40,808 bases of DNA from a virus. Shown here in pieces: positions 1 through 7,699 of the stretch. Position 1 is the stretch's first letter. Every line of letters begins with the position of its first letter. The DNA is taken from the IMG/VR virus record IMGVR_UViG_3300040810_001033, positions 1 to 40,808 of that record. One strand, written 5' to 3'. The notes beneath the pieces are model-generated. The model was given only the letters and a program-made list of their open reading frames with translations, ran no database searches and was not told where the DNA came from. Position numbers and translations under genes: made by a program.

Positions 1-127
1 CCCGGCCCACCATGACCACCACGCGGATCGTCGACGACGGCCGCCGCGCCTCCGCCCTCCAAGACGCGTGGGCGCGGGGGTCACGGAGCAAGGCATCCAC
101 GGCGATGAAGATCGCCGCCCTGGACGA
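1..127. repeat. Left copy of 127-bp terminal direct repeat (contig closure)
   Basis: Bases 1-127 are identical to 40682-40808. The repeat lies inside a coding sequence that is in frame across the junction, so the contig closes into a circle of about 40,681 bp. A length of exactly 127 equals a commonly used maximum assembly k-mer. I therefore infer an assembly overlap of a circular or circularly permuted genome rather than a biological terminal repeat. Confidence 0.93.
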
Positions 128-488
128 GCTAGGCGCCACGGGTGTCCCCTATGCCCGGAGATCGTGGACCTACTCCACCCGGGACATGGACCAGACCCGC
201 GCCGCCGTCCGAACCCTGTACGCGGAGACCCAGGACGCCCTCCGCGCCACCGGCCGGGAGACCGTGACCCTGTACCGGGGGATCCGTGAGTCCTACGGGA
301 TCGGGGGCGCCCTGGAGTCCTGGACCTCGGACCTCGAGACGGCGCGGAAATTCGCCGGGGTGTCCGGTGTGGTCATCTCCGAGGAGGTCCAGATCTCCCG
401 CGTCCTCACCTACTCCGGGGGGCCGCGGTGGGACAACGGCCCGCACGGGGAGCAATACGAGTATGTGATCATCGGGAGGCAACCATGA
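3..488 (+). CDS. C-terminal part of MuF head protein: ADP-ribosyltransferase domain (continues from the right end)
   Basis: This is the 3' end of the gene starting at 39412; 40693 corresponds to base 12 and lies 427 codons into that frame. Counting from the ATG at 12 (158 residues), the segment looks like a mono-ADP-ribosyltransferase domain of the R-S-E class. The conserved Arg is in LYRGI (R89), the STS-like motif is SWTS (103-106), and a QxE catalytic motif QYE (148-150) sits near the C-terminus. Such domains are known fused to phage minor head proteins. The natural product would be about 585 residues. A stand-alone protein from the ATG at 12 is possible, but I see no ribosome-binding site there. 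It overlaps the next gene by ATGA. The enzymatic call is inference from motifs. Confidence 0.8.
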   Translation, partial: RPTMTTTRIVDDGRRASALQDAWARGSRSKASTAMKIAALDELGATGVPYARRSWTYSTRDMDQTRAAVRTLYAETQDALRATGRETVTLYRGIRESYGIGGALESWTSDLETARKFAGVSGVVISEEVQISRVLTYSGGPRWDNGPHGEQYEYVIIGRQP

Positions 489-655
489 GGGAAGAGACCA
501 GGACCGGCGTGGACGCGGAGGGCAACCCGCGCCCGGTGGTGATCCTGATACCAGAGACACCGGAGGACGTGGAGGAGCTACAGCGCCGCGCCGCCGCCGG
601 GGACGTGGACGACCGCGTGGGATTCGCCGACGCCGGACGACGCCGGACGAGGTGA
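485..655 (+). CDS. Small acidic protein of unknown function
   Basis: A 56-residue ORF whose ATG overlaps the stop of the ADP-ribosyltransferase domain (ATGA), so it is probably translationally coupled. The first two thirds are acidic and may form a short helix (ETPEDVEELQRRAA). The C-terminus is Arg-rich because of a short imperfect tandem repeat in the DNA (about 629-651). I recognise no family. Position suggests a head-assembly accessory, but the sequence does not show this. Confidence 0.6.
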   Translation: MREETRTGVDAEGNPRPVVILIPETPEDVEELQRRAAAGDVDDRVGFADAGRRRTR

Positions 656-700
656 CGCGGACGGCGCCCCGCGTGTTACCGTGGGCCTCAGGAGGTACCG

Positions 701-1057
701 ATGATCGATACACGTCTCAACTTGAGCCCCCCGGGCACCGACATCCACACCGTGGGCGCCTGGATCGCCGACGTCCAGGCCACCGTGGACGCCTCGTCCA
801 AGCCTGTGGACATGTCCCTCGGAGACCTCGTCACCGTGGCCGGCTATGCCGCCCTGGCTGCACCGGTGGGGGACGACCCCATGACACCCGCGGAGGCGCA
901 GACGTGGTTCATCTCCCACGTCATGGCCAACCTGGGAGCGCCCCTGTATGGCGATCACACGGTCACCGTGGCGTCCGTCCTCCCGTCCCTCCGCGCCCTC
1001 CTGGCCATGGATTGCCCGGACGCCCTGGCCGCCATGCTCAAGAGCAACCTCCCGTGA
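701..1057 (+). CDS. Hypothetical protein, 118 aa
   Basis: ATG 701 has a strong Shine-Dalgarno (AGGAGGT at about 690) and is the first such site after the short 656-700 gap, so it may be well translated. The protein has no Cys-rich or membrane motif. A central Ala-rich segment (YAALAAP) and a C-terminal helix-forming stretch (LPSLRALLAM) are visible. It overlaps the next gene by GTGA at 1054-1057. Placed between the MuF-type head protein and the lysis genes, it could be a head accessory protein, but I do not recognise it. Confidence 0.7.
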   Translation: MIDTRLNLSPPGTDIHTVGAWIADVQATVDASSKPVDMSLGDLVTVAGYAALAAPVGDDPMTPAEAQTWFISHVMANLGAPLYGDHTVTVASVLPSLRALLAMDCPDALAAMLKSNLP

Positions 1058-1458
1058 GCCCGGTAGAGATCACGCGGATCGCCGCGTCCTCCGTGGCGCT
1101 GGCTCTATCCCTCGTCCCGGATCGCCGGGTGTCGGGATTCTCCCGCGCCGTGGCGGAGATCCCGGACATGGTGGACAAGGTGATCCGCCGCCGTGGCCGC
1201 GTCCGTGGGCAGGCCCGGGCCGTGGGCGCCTGGATCGACACCCTGGACGACGCGATCCCCGGGGCGGACGACGTGATCCCGGAGGACGTCCGGGACGCGT
1301 TGATCACCGTGGGCGTGTGGGCCGCCACCGCGATCGGGGGCGCCGTCAGGCGAGACACGGACACCTCGGCGCCGCGCCCAAGCAAGGACACCCCCGGCGC
1401 CTCCGTGCGTCATGTCCCCCTGCGTGACGTCGTCCCCGTCCCGATGCGTGACACCTGA
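1054..1458 (+). CDS. Hypothetical protein upstream of the lysis genes, 134 aa
   Basis: I start this gene at GTG 1054, which overlaps the previous stop (GTGA). A longer reading from 652 would run through the upstream gene in another frame. The N-terminus is moderately hydrophobic (ITRIAASSVALALSLVP), and a second apolar stretch (ALITVGVWAATAIGGAV, about residues 87-103) could be membrane-associated. The C-terminus is Pro-rich and probably disordered. With the amidase directly downstream (TGATG overlap), a lysis-related membrane role is possible, but no holin family is recognisable. Confidence 0.65.
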   Translation: MSPVEITRIAASSVALALSLVPDRRVSGFSRAVAEIPDMVDKVIRRRGRVRGQARAVGAWIDTLDDAIPGADDVIPEDVRDALITVGVWAATAIGGAVRRDTDTSAPRPSKDTPGASVRHVPLRDVVPVPMRDT

Positions 1459-1856
1459 TGAGGGGGATCGCTGCCATCGTCATCCACCACGCCGCCGCGG
1501 TGGCTACCCTCGAGGAGATCGACGGGTGGCACCTGGCGCGTGGGTGGCGTGGCGTGGGCTATCATTACGTGGTGGAGGCGGACGGCCGTCTCCGCCTCGG
1601 ACGCCGTGAGGACGAGGTGGGGGCTCACGCAAGGGGACGCAACGCGGACACGATCGGCGTGTGTGTCGCCGTGGACGCGCGGGACGGGATCCCCTCCGTC
1701 GCGTGGGACCAGCTGGTGACCCTCACGCGGGACTTACTCCGCCGCCACCGGCTCACGGTGGACGACGTGATCCCCCATTCCGCCGTGAGCGCTACCGTGT
1801 GCCCAGGATTTCCGATCTCCAGACTCCACATCGCCATCCGTGAGGGGGACGCGTGA
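1458..1856 (+). CDS. N-acetylmuramoyl-L-alanine amidase (endolysin, amidase_2/PGRP fold)
   Basis: A 132-residue protein the size of a bare amidase_2 domain such as T7 lysozyme. The family zinc and catalytic positions are visible: His-His at 10-11, Tyr35-His36 in GYHYVVEADG, His107 in VIPH, and Cys115 in VCPGF. Spacing His107 to Cys115 is eight residues as in T7 lysozyme. The lysine two residues before that Cys in T7 is Thr113 here, as in many PGRP amidases. It would cleave the amide bond between N-acetylmuramic acid and L-alanine in the host wall at lysis. No signal peptide or cell-wall-binding domain is present, so release should need the holin-like protein downstream. The start overlaps the previous stop (TGATG). 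Confidence 0.88.
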   Translation: MRGIAAIVIHHAAAVATLEEIDGWHLARGWRGVGYHYVVEADGRLRLGRREDEVGAHARGRNADTIGVCVAVDARDGIPSVAWDQLVTLTRDLLRRHRLTVDDVIPHSAVSATVCPGFPISRLHIAIREGDA

Positions 1857-2098
1857 GCCCCGCGGACGTCCTCGTGGTGGCTGTGGTCGTGGCGTCCCTA
1901 CTCGGACGCGCACACCGTGAGCGTGAGCGTGAGGACGCGCGCGCCCAGATCCTCACGGCCGCCGCGGAGGTGTCCGCGGACCTGGCCACCCTATCCGCAC
2001 GCCTGGACGCGCTGCAGCGTGAGGTCCAAGAGATCCGCACGGCTCACCGCCCACGCGTGAGCCCCGCCCCCCTCGGAGGTCAACGTGAGCGAAGATGA
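1853..2098 (+). CDS. Small membrane-anchored coiled-coil protein of the lysis cassette (spanin- or holin-like)
   Basis: GTG 1853 overlaps the amidase stop. The 81-residue product has one N-terminal hydrophobic segment (about residues 5-18, VLVVAVVVASLLG). A long charged heptad-like helix follows (REREREDARAQI through LQREVQEIRT), then a short Pro/Arg tail. That layout matches an inner-membrane spanin subunit or a small anti-holin. The gene overlaps the next one by 14 bases, a nesting common among lysis genes. Function is inferred from topology and position only. Confidence 0.65.
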   Translation: MSPADVLVVAVVVASLLGRAHREREREDARAQILTAAAEVSADLATLSARLDALQREVQEIRTAHRPRVSPAPLGGQRERR

Positions 2099-2516
2099 AT
2101 CCCCACGAGCCACACGGCGGGAGCAGAGGGAGCGGCTACGCGTCGCGGCCGAGGAGGGCGCGGGGGCTCTCGTGGAGGCGTTCGTGGACCTCCAGGCGGA
2201 CCATCTGGACGAGATCGCCACCCTCGGACGTGAGATCCGCTCTATGTCGGAGCGGGTGGCATCTATCGTGGAGGCGTCCGTGAGGCAGGCGGACGCCCTA
2301 GAGGCGGACATGGCCGCGCGACGTGAGACCACGACGTGGATCCGCGGCGCCGTGTCCTCACGGTGGGGGGTCCTCGTGATCGCCACCGCCCTCCTATCAC
2401 AGGGGATCGGTATGGCCGTCCTCGTGGGTGGCGTGGCCTACCTATTCGGCGCCCGTGGACTCGTGGACCTACTGGCCCACGCCCTCGGACCCGGCGCCCC
2501 CCTCCCGCCGAATTGA
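2085..2516 (+). CDS. Putative holin: coiled-coil N-terminus, C-terminal membrane hairpin
   Basis: Start GTG 2085 has a good Shine-Dalgarno (GGAGG, 2075-2079). Residues 1-95 are charged and helical, with coiled-coil character (LDEIATLGREIRSMSERV). Residues about 97-127 are strongly hydrophobic (WGVLVIATALLSQGIGMAVLVGGVAYLFGA) and could form one long or two short membrane spans. A short tail follows. Size, topology and position after the amidase suggest a holin or holin-like pore protein in the host inner membrane. It does not obviously belong to a named holin family, so this is inference. Confidence 0.6.
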   Translation: MSEDESPRATRREQRERLRVAAEEGAGALVEAFVDLQADHLDEIATLGREIRSMSERVASIVEASVRQADALEADMAARRETTTWIRGAVSSRWGVLVIATALLSQGIGMAVLVGGVAYLFGARGLVDLLAHALGPGAPLPPN

Positions 2517-2548
2517 CCGCCGGGCCGGTCTGTGGTAGGCCGTGAGGT

Positions 2549-3517
2549 ATGAGCCGGACCCCTCACGACACGACACGCGCCGATCGCGCCGTCCTCCGGT
2601 CCCCCGTCCGCCTGGACTCGGGATCCGTGAGGTACGATGCGATCCTCACGTCCGCCGGTACCCGTCTCCGATACGCTCACGGTGAGGAGACGGTGGCCGC
2701 GGAGGCCCTCGAGGACCCGGAATATCTCGAGGCCCTCCGAGGCGTCCCCGTCATCCTGGACCCGGATCTCCACTGGCCCGGCGTGAGCGTGGACGCCGAC
2801 GGCGCCGCCATTGTGGGGACCGTGACCCGCGCGGACTACCAGGACGGAGCCCAGATCGTGGAGATGACCCTCCACGCCCCGGACGCGATCAAGTGGATCG
2901 AGGACCACAAGGACGGCCCCGATCGTCCCGGTGTCTCCGTCCGGTATGACGTGGCCGAGATGGACGACACCGGGACGGTCCAGCGCCGCCGCCGCGCCCC
3001 CAATCACGTACTACTCACGCTCCACCCCAGAGACACCACCGCCCGGATCCGGGCTGATGAGGACACCATGACACCAGACGAGATCCGGGAGGCGGTGGCC
3101 CCCCTCCTTGAGCCGATCGCGGAGGCCCTCAAAGAGATGGCCGGACGCATGGACGACATGCACGAGAAAGCCGACGAAAAGCACTACGAAGACAAGGCGG
3201 ACGAGGGGGACGAGGATCCCCGCGCCGACAGCTACCGCGCCCGCGTCCACGCCGTGGAAAAGATCGCCCGCGTCCGAGGTATCGACCTCCCCGCGGACGC
3301 CACCCTCACGGCGTGTGAGGCCCTGGTCATGGAGTCCCTGAGCCTCCGTGCGGACGGACTGGACGCCCCGGCGTACCTGGCCGCCCTGTCCCACCTCGTG
3401 GACGAGGTCCCCGCCGAGACCCCCGCGCCCCGCGCGGACGGCCTCCGCGGTCGCCCCGTGCACGTCCAGACCCCCGCCACGTCCTCGAGCGTGGATGACA
3501 TCTTCTCCACCCTCTGA
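2549..3517 (+). CDS. DUF2213-like prohead protease with C-terminal scaffold
   Basis: The 322-residue protein has an N-terminal domain (about 15-170) that looks like the DUF2213 head-maturation protease family. Features are an opening strand SVRYDAILT, a RGVPVILDPDLHWPG loop at the place of the family GxPV...HP motif, and a VSVRYD segment near the end of the domain. Residues about 174-235 are acidic and helix-rich (EAVAPLLEPIAEALKEMAGRMDD, then Glu/Asp/Lys runs) as in scaffolds. A second in-frame ATG at 3068 has its own Shine-Dalgarno (GAGG), suggesting a separately made 149-residue scaffold. It is followed by decoration and capsid genes, the standard order. Confidence 0.75.
   Translation: MSRTPHDTTRADRAVLRSPVRLDSGSVRYDAILTSAGTRLRYAHGEETVAAEALEDPEYLEALRGVPVILDPDLHWPGVSVDADGAAIVGTVTRADYQDGAQIVEMTLHAPDAIKWIEDHKDGPDRPGVSVRYDVAEMDDTGTVQRRRRAPNHVLLTLHPRDTTARIRADEDTMTPDEIREAVAPLLEPIAEALKEMAGRMDDMHEKADEKHYEDKADEGDEDPRADSYRARVHAVEKIARVRGIDLPADATLTACEALVMESLSLRADGLDAPAYLAALSHLVDEVPAETPAPRADGLRGRPVHVQTPATSSSVDDIFSTL
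3068..3517 (+). CDS. Probable internal-start scaffolding protein, nested in the protease gene
   Basis: The in-frame ATG 3068 follows TGATGAGG at 3056-3063, giving a plausible ribosome-binding site about 4 bases away. The product (149 aa, beginning MTPDEIREAV) is the acidic helical C-terminal part of the DUF2213-type protein. Phages such as lambda make their scaffold from an in-frame internal start in the protease gene. The first 18 bases of this ORF recur at the start of the gene at 20943, which supports this as a real start. This is inference without protein data. Confidence 0.5.
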   Translation: MTPDEIREAVAPLLEPIAEALKEMAGRMDDMHEKADEKHYEDKADEGDEDPRADSYRARVHAVEKIARVRGIDLPADATLTACEALVMESLSLRADGLDAPAYLAALSHLVDEVPAETPAPRADGLRGRPVHVQTPATSSSVDDIFSTL

Positions 3518-3529
3518 TCGGAGGCACGT

Positions 3530-4711
3530 ATGCCACTGTCACAGATTCGGGGCCGCGCCGGTCAAGCGATTGGCTCCCGCCTCGGTACCGAGTACACCGC
3601 CGATGACCTCTCCAAGGTCGTCACCACGGGAAGCGCCTCCGCCCCCGTGGCCCAGATCTCCACCGTCACGGTGGACAGCGCCCAGAACTCCACGCTCTAC
3701 AGCCTGGACATCCTCCCCCCGGGCTACGAGTCCCCGATCGTGGTCTCGTTCACGTCGGACGCCACGGCCACCACGGCGGAGATCGCCGCGGGACTGGCCG
3801 CCTCCGTCAACGCGGACGCCGCCGCCTCGGGGTGGTTCGACGCTGGCGCGGCCGCCAACGTGGCCACCCTCACGGGCAACGCCCCGGGGATCGTGGTCTC
3901 CGTGTCGTCCAGCGCCGCCTCCGCCTCGGACCTCACGATCGCCGTGGCCACCGCCGCCGCGTCCGGTGGGTCCTACACGTTCGGCCGCGTGGTCGATTTG
4001 TCCAGCTTCGACGCCGCCGCCGGTGTCTACGCCGTGAGCGCCCCGGCCCTCCCCTCGCAGTCCACCCTGGTCCTCTCCGCCACCCACGACGCCGGCGCCA
4101 CCTACTCCGTGCAGATCTCCGCGCGGAACATCAACACCAACGCCACGATCGTACCCAGCGCGATCAGTTTCTCGGCCGGTGCCAGCGCGTCCGCCACCGC
4201 CACCAACGCGGTCACGGCGTTTGATGCGGCATTCGGGGCAGGCGCCACCGTCACGAGTGTGGCCGGCGCGGACATCACGATCACCATCACGGCCGCCCTC
4301 CCGAATGAATTCTCGGGCATCGTCACCGCCCCGTCCGCCACGGGTGGCGGTGGCGCTGAGGACTACGGCGTGACCTCAGTCAACCCCGCCGGAGATCTCC
4401 CCCGATCCGGCGTGGTCATGGACTACGACGTGACCCCCTCCACCTCGTTTGGTGTGAGCCCCACGGCCACCCAAGCCGGGGACGCCGTGAGCGTGGCTGA
4501 GCGCGGTCTGGCCGTGTTTGTCGCCGATCCCGGCGTGAGCGTCACGACCGGCGCCGCGGTCCTCGTGGAGACGGCCGCCGGCGCCAACCAAGGCCGCCTC
4601 TACACCACCTCGTCCGCCACCCGCCGCCCCCTCGTCGGGGCGTCGTGGGTCGTGGGCGGGATCACCCTCTCCGATGGCACCACCGCGGCCGTCGTCCAGC
4701 TTGCGGAGTGA
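3530..4711 (+). CDS. Capsid decoration / head cement protein with repeated beta domains
   Basis: A 393-residue protein directly before the major capsid gene, the usual place for the cement (DUF2190 or P22 gp24-like) protein. It is rich in Ala, Ser, Thr and Val with alternating polar/apolar residues, i.e. beta-sandwich character. Two similar inserted domains are visible (about residues 42-145 and 178-270), each containing a helix of the form AEIAAGLAASVNA or ATNAVTAFDAAFG. The C-terminal 110 residues (SGVVMDYDVTPSTSFGV...RPLVGASWV) look like the cement core. Start ATG 3530 has GGAGG upstream. The inserts may be surface-exposed Ig-like decorations; this is inference. Confidence 0.65.
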   Translation: MPLSQIRGRAGQAIGSRLGTEYTADDLSKVVTTGSASAPVAQISTVTVDSAQNSTLYSLDILPPGYESPIVVSFTSDATATTAEIAAGLAASVNADAAASGWFDAGAAANVATLTGNAPGIVVSVSSSAASASDLTIAVATAAASGGSYTFGRVVDLSSFDAAAGVYAVSAPALPSQSTLVLSATHDAGATYSVQISARNINTNATIVPSAISFSAGASASATATNAVTAFDAAFGAGATVTSVAGADITITITAALPNEFSGIVTAPSATGGGGAEDYGVTSVNPAGDLPRSGVVMDYDVTPSTSFGVSPTATQAGDAVSVAERGLAVFVADPGVSVTTGAAVLVETAAGANQGRLYTTSSATRRPLVGASWVVGGITLSDGTTAAVVQLAE

Positions 4712-4715
4712 CCCC

Positions 4716-5858
4716 ATGATTCAACGTGCATCCTCTGAATTGATCGATCTCGTCACGAGCGCCGCCCGTGACGCCATGGGTGAAGCCATGGACGCCGCCG
4801 TCCGCGCGGACGGCCACGCCGCCCCCATGAGCCCTGAGCGGGTCATGGTTAAGCGCCACCTCCTCGCCCGTGCGGACGCCCTCGGTCTGGACGTGGAGAG
4901 CCCACGGGGCCAGCGCTGGCTCCGTGAGTGTGCCCGGTTCATTCTCCGCCCCTCGGACACGCGCGCGGACGCGGCCTACTACGACGGCACCCTCCGCGCC
5001 CAGTACAGCGGATCAATCCTCATGACGCCGACCCAGGACCGGGCCGACATCATGAGCGGGATCCCCGTCCGACAGGTGGCCGCCGGTGCCAAGACCTACA
5101 TGCTACGCGGCGCCTCCGTCTCGGGTCAGGCGCAGCCCTACTCCGAGAGCCGGACCAGCTACCCGCGCCCGTCCTACGATCTCACGGAGTCTGAGGCCCC
5201 GCTGGGGTTCTGGTGTTTCGAGATCCCGGACAGCTGGCTCACGAGCATGTACGACAGCTTTGCCGGCCTGGACAAGGCAGCGATGAACATGCAGGCCCTG
5301 CGTACCGCGTTTGTCGAGGCCGAATACTCCACCCGGATCAACGGGTACGGCCCTCTCGGCGGTCTGTTCGGGATCGGGATCCCGGAGCTGACCAGCGCCC
5401 AGACCTACACCGGCGCCACGGCGATCGAGGATCTCTACTCGGATTTCTTGTCTCTCGTGGACGAGGGCCGACTGAGCAACCCGACCGGGGGCGTCTATGA
5501 CACCCTGATCGTGTCGGATCGCCCGTGGTACCGCATGAGCCACAGCAGCAATCTGGGCAGCGGTGGCAGCACGGACGCGCAGACCCAGATCGTGGCCGCC
5601 CTCCAGGCGCGCGGGATCTCCCGGATCATCGTGGGCCGGTCCCTCCGTGACGTGGACGGCGGGACGGACGTGGACGGGGCGCTCCTGTTCCAATCGTCGG
5701 ATGAATTCGGGATCAAGCAGGTGCGCCAGATGGGCGCCACCCCGGTCCACACGTACCAGTCGGCCAACGGGTCAAACACCGTTTACGCCGCAAGCTGGGG
5801 TGGTATCGAGTGTCCCAAGCCTGAGACGGCCCTGATCCTCAAGCTCCCCACCTCGTGA
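4716..5858 (+). CDS. Major capsid protein (DUF2184 type, HK97 fold)
   Basis: I choose ATG 4716 (380 aa), just after the previous stop; an upstream in-frame start at 4674 would overlap the decoration gene. The sequence resembles the DUF2184 capsid family of short-genome myoviruses. It has an N-terminal helical region (1-85), then GSILMTPTQDRADIMSGIPVRQVAAGAKTY, a FEIPDSWL segment, a GLDKAAMNMQALRTAFVEAEYSTRINGYG helix (spine-like), and a C-terminal strand ending GGIECPKPETALILKLP. It forms the icosahedral shell. Length fits the family. Protease, cement and connector neighbours support the call. Confidence 0.85.
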   Translation: MIQRASSELIDLVTSAARDAMGEAMDAAVRADGHAAPMSPERVMVKRHLLARADALGLDVESPRGQRWLRECARFILRPSDTRADAAYYDGTLRAQYSGSILMTPTQDRADIMSGIPVRQVAAGAKTYMLRGASVSGQAQPYSESRTSYPRPSYDLTESEAPLGFWCFEIPDSWLTSMYDSFAGLDKAAMNMQALRTAFVEAEYSTRINGYGPLGGLFGIGIPELTSAQTYTGATAIEDLYSDFLSLVDEGRLSNPTGGVYDTLIVSDRPWYRMSHSSNLGSGGSTDAQTQIVAALQARGISRIIVGRSLRDVDGGTDVDGALLFQSSDEFGIKQVRQMGATPVHTYQSANGSNTVYAASWGGIECPKPETALILKLPTS

Positions 5859-5867
5859 GGGTGATCC

Positions 5868-6269
5868 GTGTCCGTGTATGACGACGCCCGCGCACTAGCC
5901 CCGGAGATCGGGGGACTCTCGGACGCCACTTTGGCGCCGTTTCTCCCGCTCGCTCAGGCTATGGTGGGCGTCGCATGGTACGGCGCGGACTACTCCACCG
6001 CCCTGGCCCTGGCTCTGGCTCACCGCGCGATCCGTGGGCTGGCCAACAGTGGCGGGGCGTCCGGGGGCGGGACGATCGGGGGCGGCACCGTGGGACCCCT
6101 CACGGCCGCCTCCAACCGCGCCGCCTCCGTGAGCTATGGCGGCCCCCTCGGATCGTCGTCCGGCTACCTCTCCGCCGCGGACGCGGACCTCATGCTCACG
6201 GCGCCGGGTCAAGCCCTCCGCGTCCTCCGTGACTCCAAGGCCAGCAACACGCCACAGGTGATCCTGTGA
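5868..6269 (+). CDS. Head-tail connector (DUF4054-like adaptor)
   Basis: GTG 5868 is preceded by GAGG at 5857-5860. The 133-residue protein begins with a short helical bundle (LAPEIGGLSDATLAPFLPLAQAMV) that includes WYGADYSTALALALAHRA. It continues with a glycine-rich loop (GGASGGGTIGGGTVG) and a C-terminal strand region. That helix-helix-loop layout directly after the capsid gene is typical of DUF4054/YqbG-type adaptors that sit under the portal. It ends overlapping the next gene (GTGA). Confidence 0.72.
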   Translation: MSVYDDARALAPEIGGLSDATLAPFLPLAQAMVGVAWYGADYSTALALALAHRAIRGLANSGGASGGGTIGGGTVGPLTAASNRAASVSYGGPLGSSSGYLSAADADLMLTAPGQALRVLRDSKASNTPQVIL

Positions 6270-6775
6270 CCCAGCGCCGCCGGGTGGCGGACGTCGTCCG
6301 GGACCTCTCGGACCTCGAGGGATTCGAGATCCGTCTAGGGATCCAGGGGGACCTGGCCCGCGCCCTCAAGACCTACCGCGGGCCGGACGGGGAGACGGAG
6401 GAGGACCCGGACGTGACCCTAGTCGAGGTGGCGGTGGCCCTGGAGTATGGCGACGAGACCACCCCCGAATACGCGCCATACAGGACCGCCGCGGAGGCGG
6501 ACGGCCCCCGGTGGCTCCGGGCTACCCGGACGCGGATCCAGCGATTCGTGGAGACCGGGGACGCCGTGAGCCTGGAGACCGGCCTCCGTGAGGTGGCCGT
6601 GGCCATGGTGCAAGATCAGAAAGCCACGATCGTGGAGATCGACGAGCCGCCTAACAGCCAAGAGACGATCGATCGGAAGGGCAGCGACAACCCCATGATT
6701 GACACGGGGCAATTTCTCAACTCACAGCGCGCCCTCCTGGTCCTCCCCGGCGTGCCTCCATTCTTGGCCGGGTGA
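6266..6775 (+). CDS. Neck / tail-completion protein (HK97 gp10-like or virion morphogenesis family)
   Basis: GTG 6266 overlaps the connector stop. The 169-residue product carries hallmarks of the family: an early segment VRIG-like (FEIRLGIQGD), the VALEYGDETTPEYAPYRTAAEAD region that in relatives reads VEYGT..IPARPFLR, and near the C-terminus RKGSDNPMIDTGQFLNSQR, which matches the common KGSxxPLIDTGxLxxSI motif. These proteins join the neck to the tail. The gene order (connector, this, head closure, terminator) is standard for myoviruses. Confidence 0.72.
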   Translation: MTQRRRVADVVRDLSDLEGFEIRLGIQGDLARALKTYRGPDGETEEDPDVTLVEVAVALEYGDETTPEYAPYRTAAEADGPRWLRATRTRIQRFVETGDAVSLETGLREVAVAMVQDQKATIVEIDEPPNSQETIDRKGSDNPMIDTGQFLNSQRALLVLPGVPPFLAG

Positions 6776-6778
6776 CCC

Positions 6779-7168
6779 ATGCCCCTACCCCTCCCCGGGC
6801 TGGACGCGGCCGTGAGCGTCACGCGCCACCGATACGGCGCACAGACGATCGGCACCGATGGCCGCCCCGTGAGGGCCGCGGAGTCCTCCACCGTGATCCG
6901 CGCCGTCGTCCGTGACCTGGACATGGCCGAGATCCGCACCCTCCCGGAAGGGTGGCGGGAGACGGCCTCCGTGGGCGTCACGACGTCCGCGGACCTCCAG
7001 ACAGGAGACGACACCGCCGGGACCTGGCCGGACGTCGTGGAGGTGGACGGGGAGCGCCACACGGTGGTCAAGGTGGGCAGCGGTCCACCCGTGGGACCCC
7101 TCCCCCGCGTGTATGATGCGATCTGTATCCGTGAGCCGGCCCGCGGCCCTCGAGGGTGGACACCGTGA
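6779..7168 (+). CDS. Putative head closure / head-tail joining protein
   Basis: A 129-residue protein starting at ATG 6779, three bases after the previous stop. The pattern is largely beta: VSVTRHRYGAQTIGTDGRPV, then a middle SSTVIRAVVRDLDM and a C-terminal ...TWPDVVEVDGERHTVVKVGSGPPVG with strands typical of head-closure barrels. I recognise the type by context and secondary-structure pattern more than by a sequence motif. It sits between the neck protein and a tail terminator. Confidence 0.55.
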   Translation: MPLPLPGLDAAVSVTRHRYGAQTIGTDGRPVRAAESSTVIRAVVRDLDMAEIRTLPEGWRETASVGVTTSADLQTGDDTAGTWPDVVEVDGERHTVVKVGSGPPVGPLPRVYDAICIREPARGPRGWTP

Positions 7169-7692
7169 CCCGTGAGCAGATCCGTCAGGCCGTCCGCGGA
7201 CTGATCAAGACGGCCCTATCCCTCCCGGATTCACAGGTCCTCGTGGCGGACTCCGCCGGGACCGTCCCCGCCGGGTCCGATCCTTTCCTGACGGTCAGCG
7301 TGATCGACGGCGCCGCGGTGGACCACCAAGCCGCCCCGGTGGCGGTGGCCGGGTCCCCCCGCCTCCGCGTGAGCACACAGCGCCGCGTCCGCGTGAGCGT
7401 CAACGCGTACGGCTACCAGGCAGAGGAATACCTCCAGACCGTGGCGGCCGTGTGGTATTCGACCCACCCGGACATGGACGCCGTGAGGGCCGCCGGGCTC
7501 ACGCCGGGGAGGCCCACGCCGATCCGTGAGCTGAGGGCCACGGTGGACCGCTACCCGTCCCCCCGCTACCAGGTGGACCTGATAGGCTACCACCGTGTCA
7601 CCCTCTCCGATGCTACGATAGGCACGATCGATCAGATCGACGTGGATCAGACTCTCGGAGGCGTGACCCTCCCCACCTACACGATCACCTGA
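7165..7692 (+). CDS. Tail terminator / phage neck terminator-like protein
   Basis: I prefer GTG 7165, which overlaps the previous stop (GTGA) and follows GAGGGTGG at 7153-7160; GTG 7156 is an alternative. The 175-residue protein has an N-terminal helix (REQIRQAVRGLIKTAL), a mixed strand region (VRVSVNAYGYQAEEYLQTVAAVWYSTHPDMDAVRAAGLTP) and VDLIGYHRVTLSD near the end. This resembles neck-terminator proteins (LIC_12616-like) that cap the tail just before the sheath gene. Position immediately before the sheath supports it. Confidence 0.62.
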   Translation: MTREQIRQAVRGLIKTALSLPDSQVLVADSAGTVPAGSDPFLTVSVIDGAAVDHQAAPVAVAGSPRLRVSTQRRVRVSVNAYGYQAEEYLQTVAAVWYSTHPDMDAVRAAGLTPGRPTPIRELRATVDRYPSPRYQVDLIGYHRVTLSDATIGTIDQIDVDQTLGGVTLPTYTIT

Positions 7693-7699
7693 GGACACC

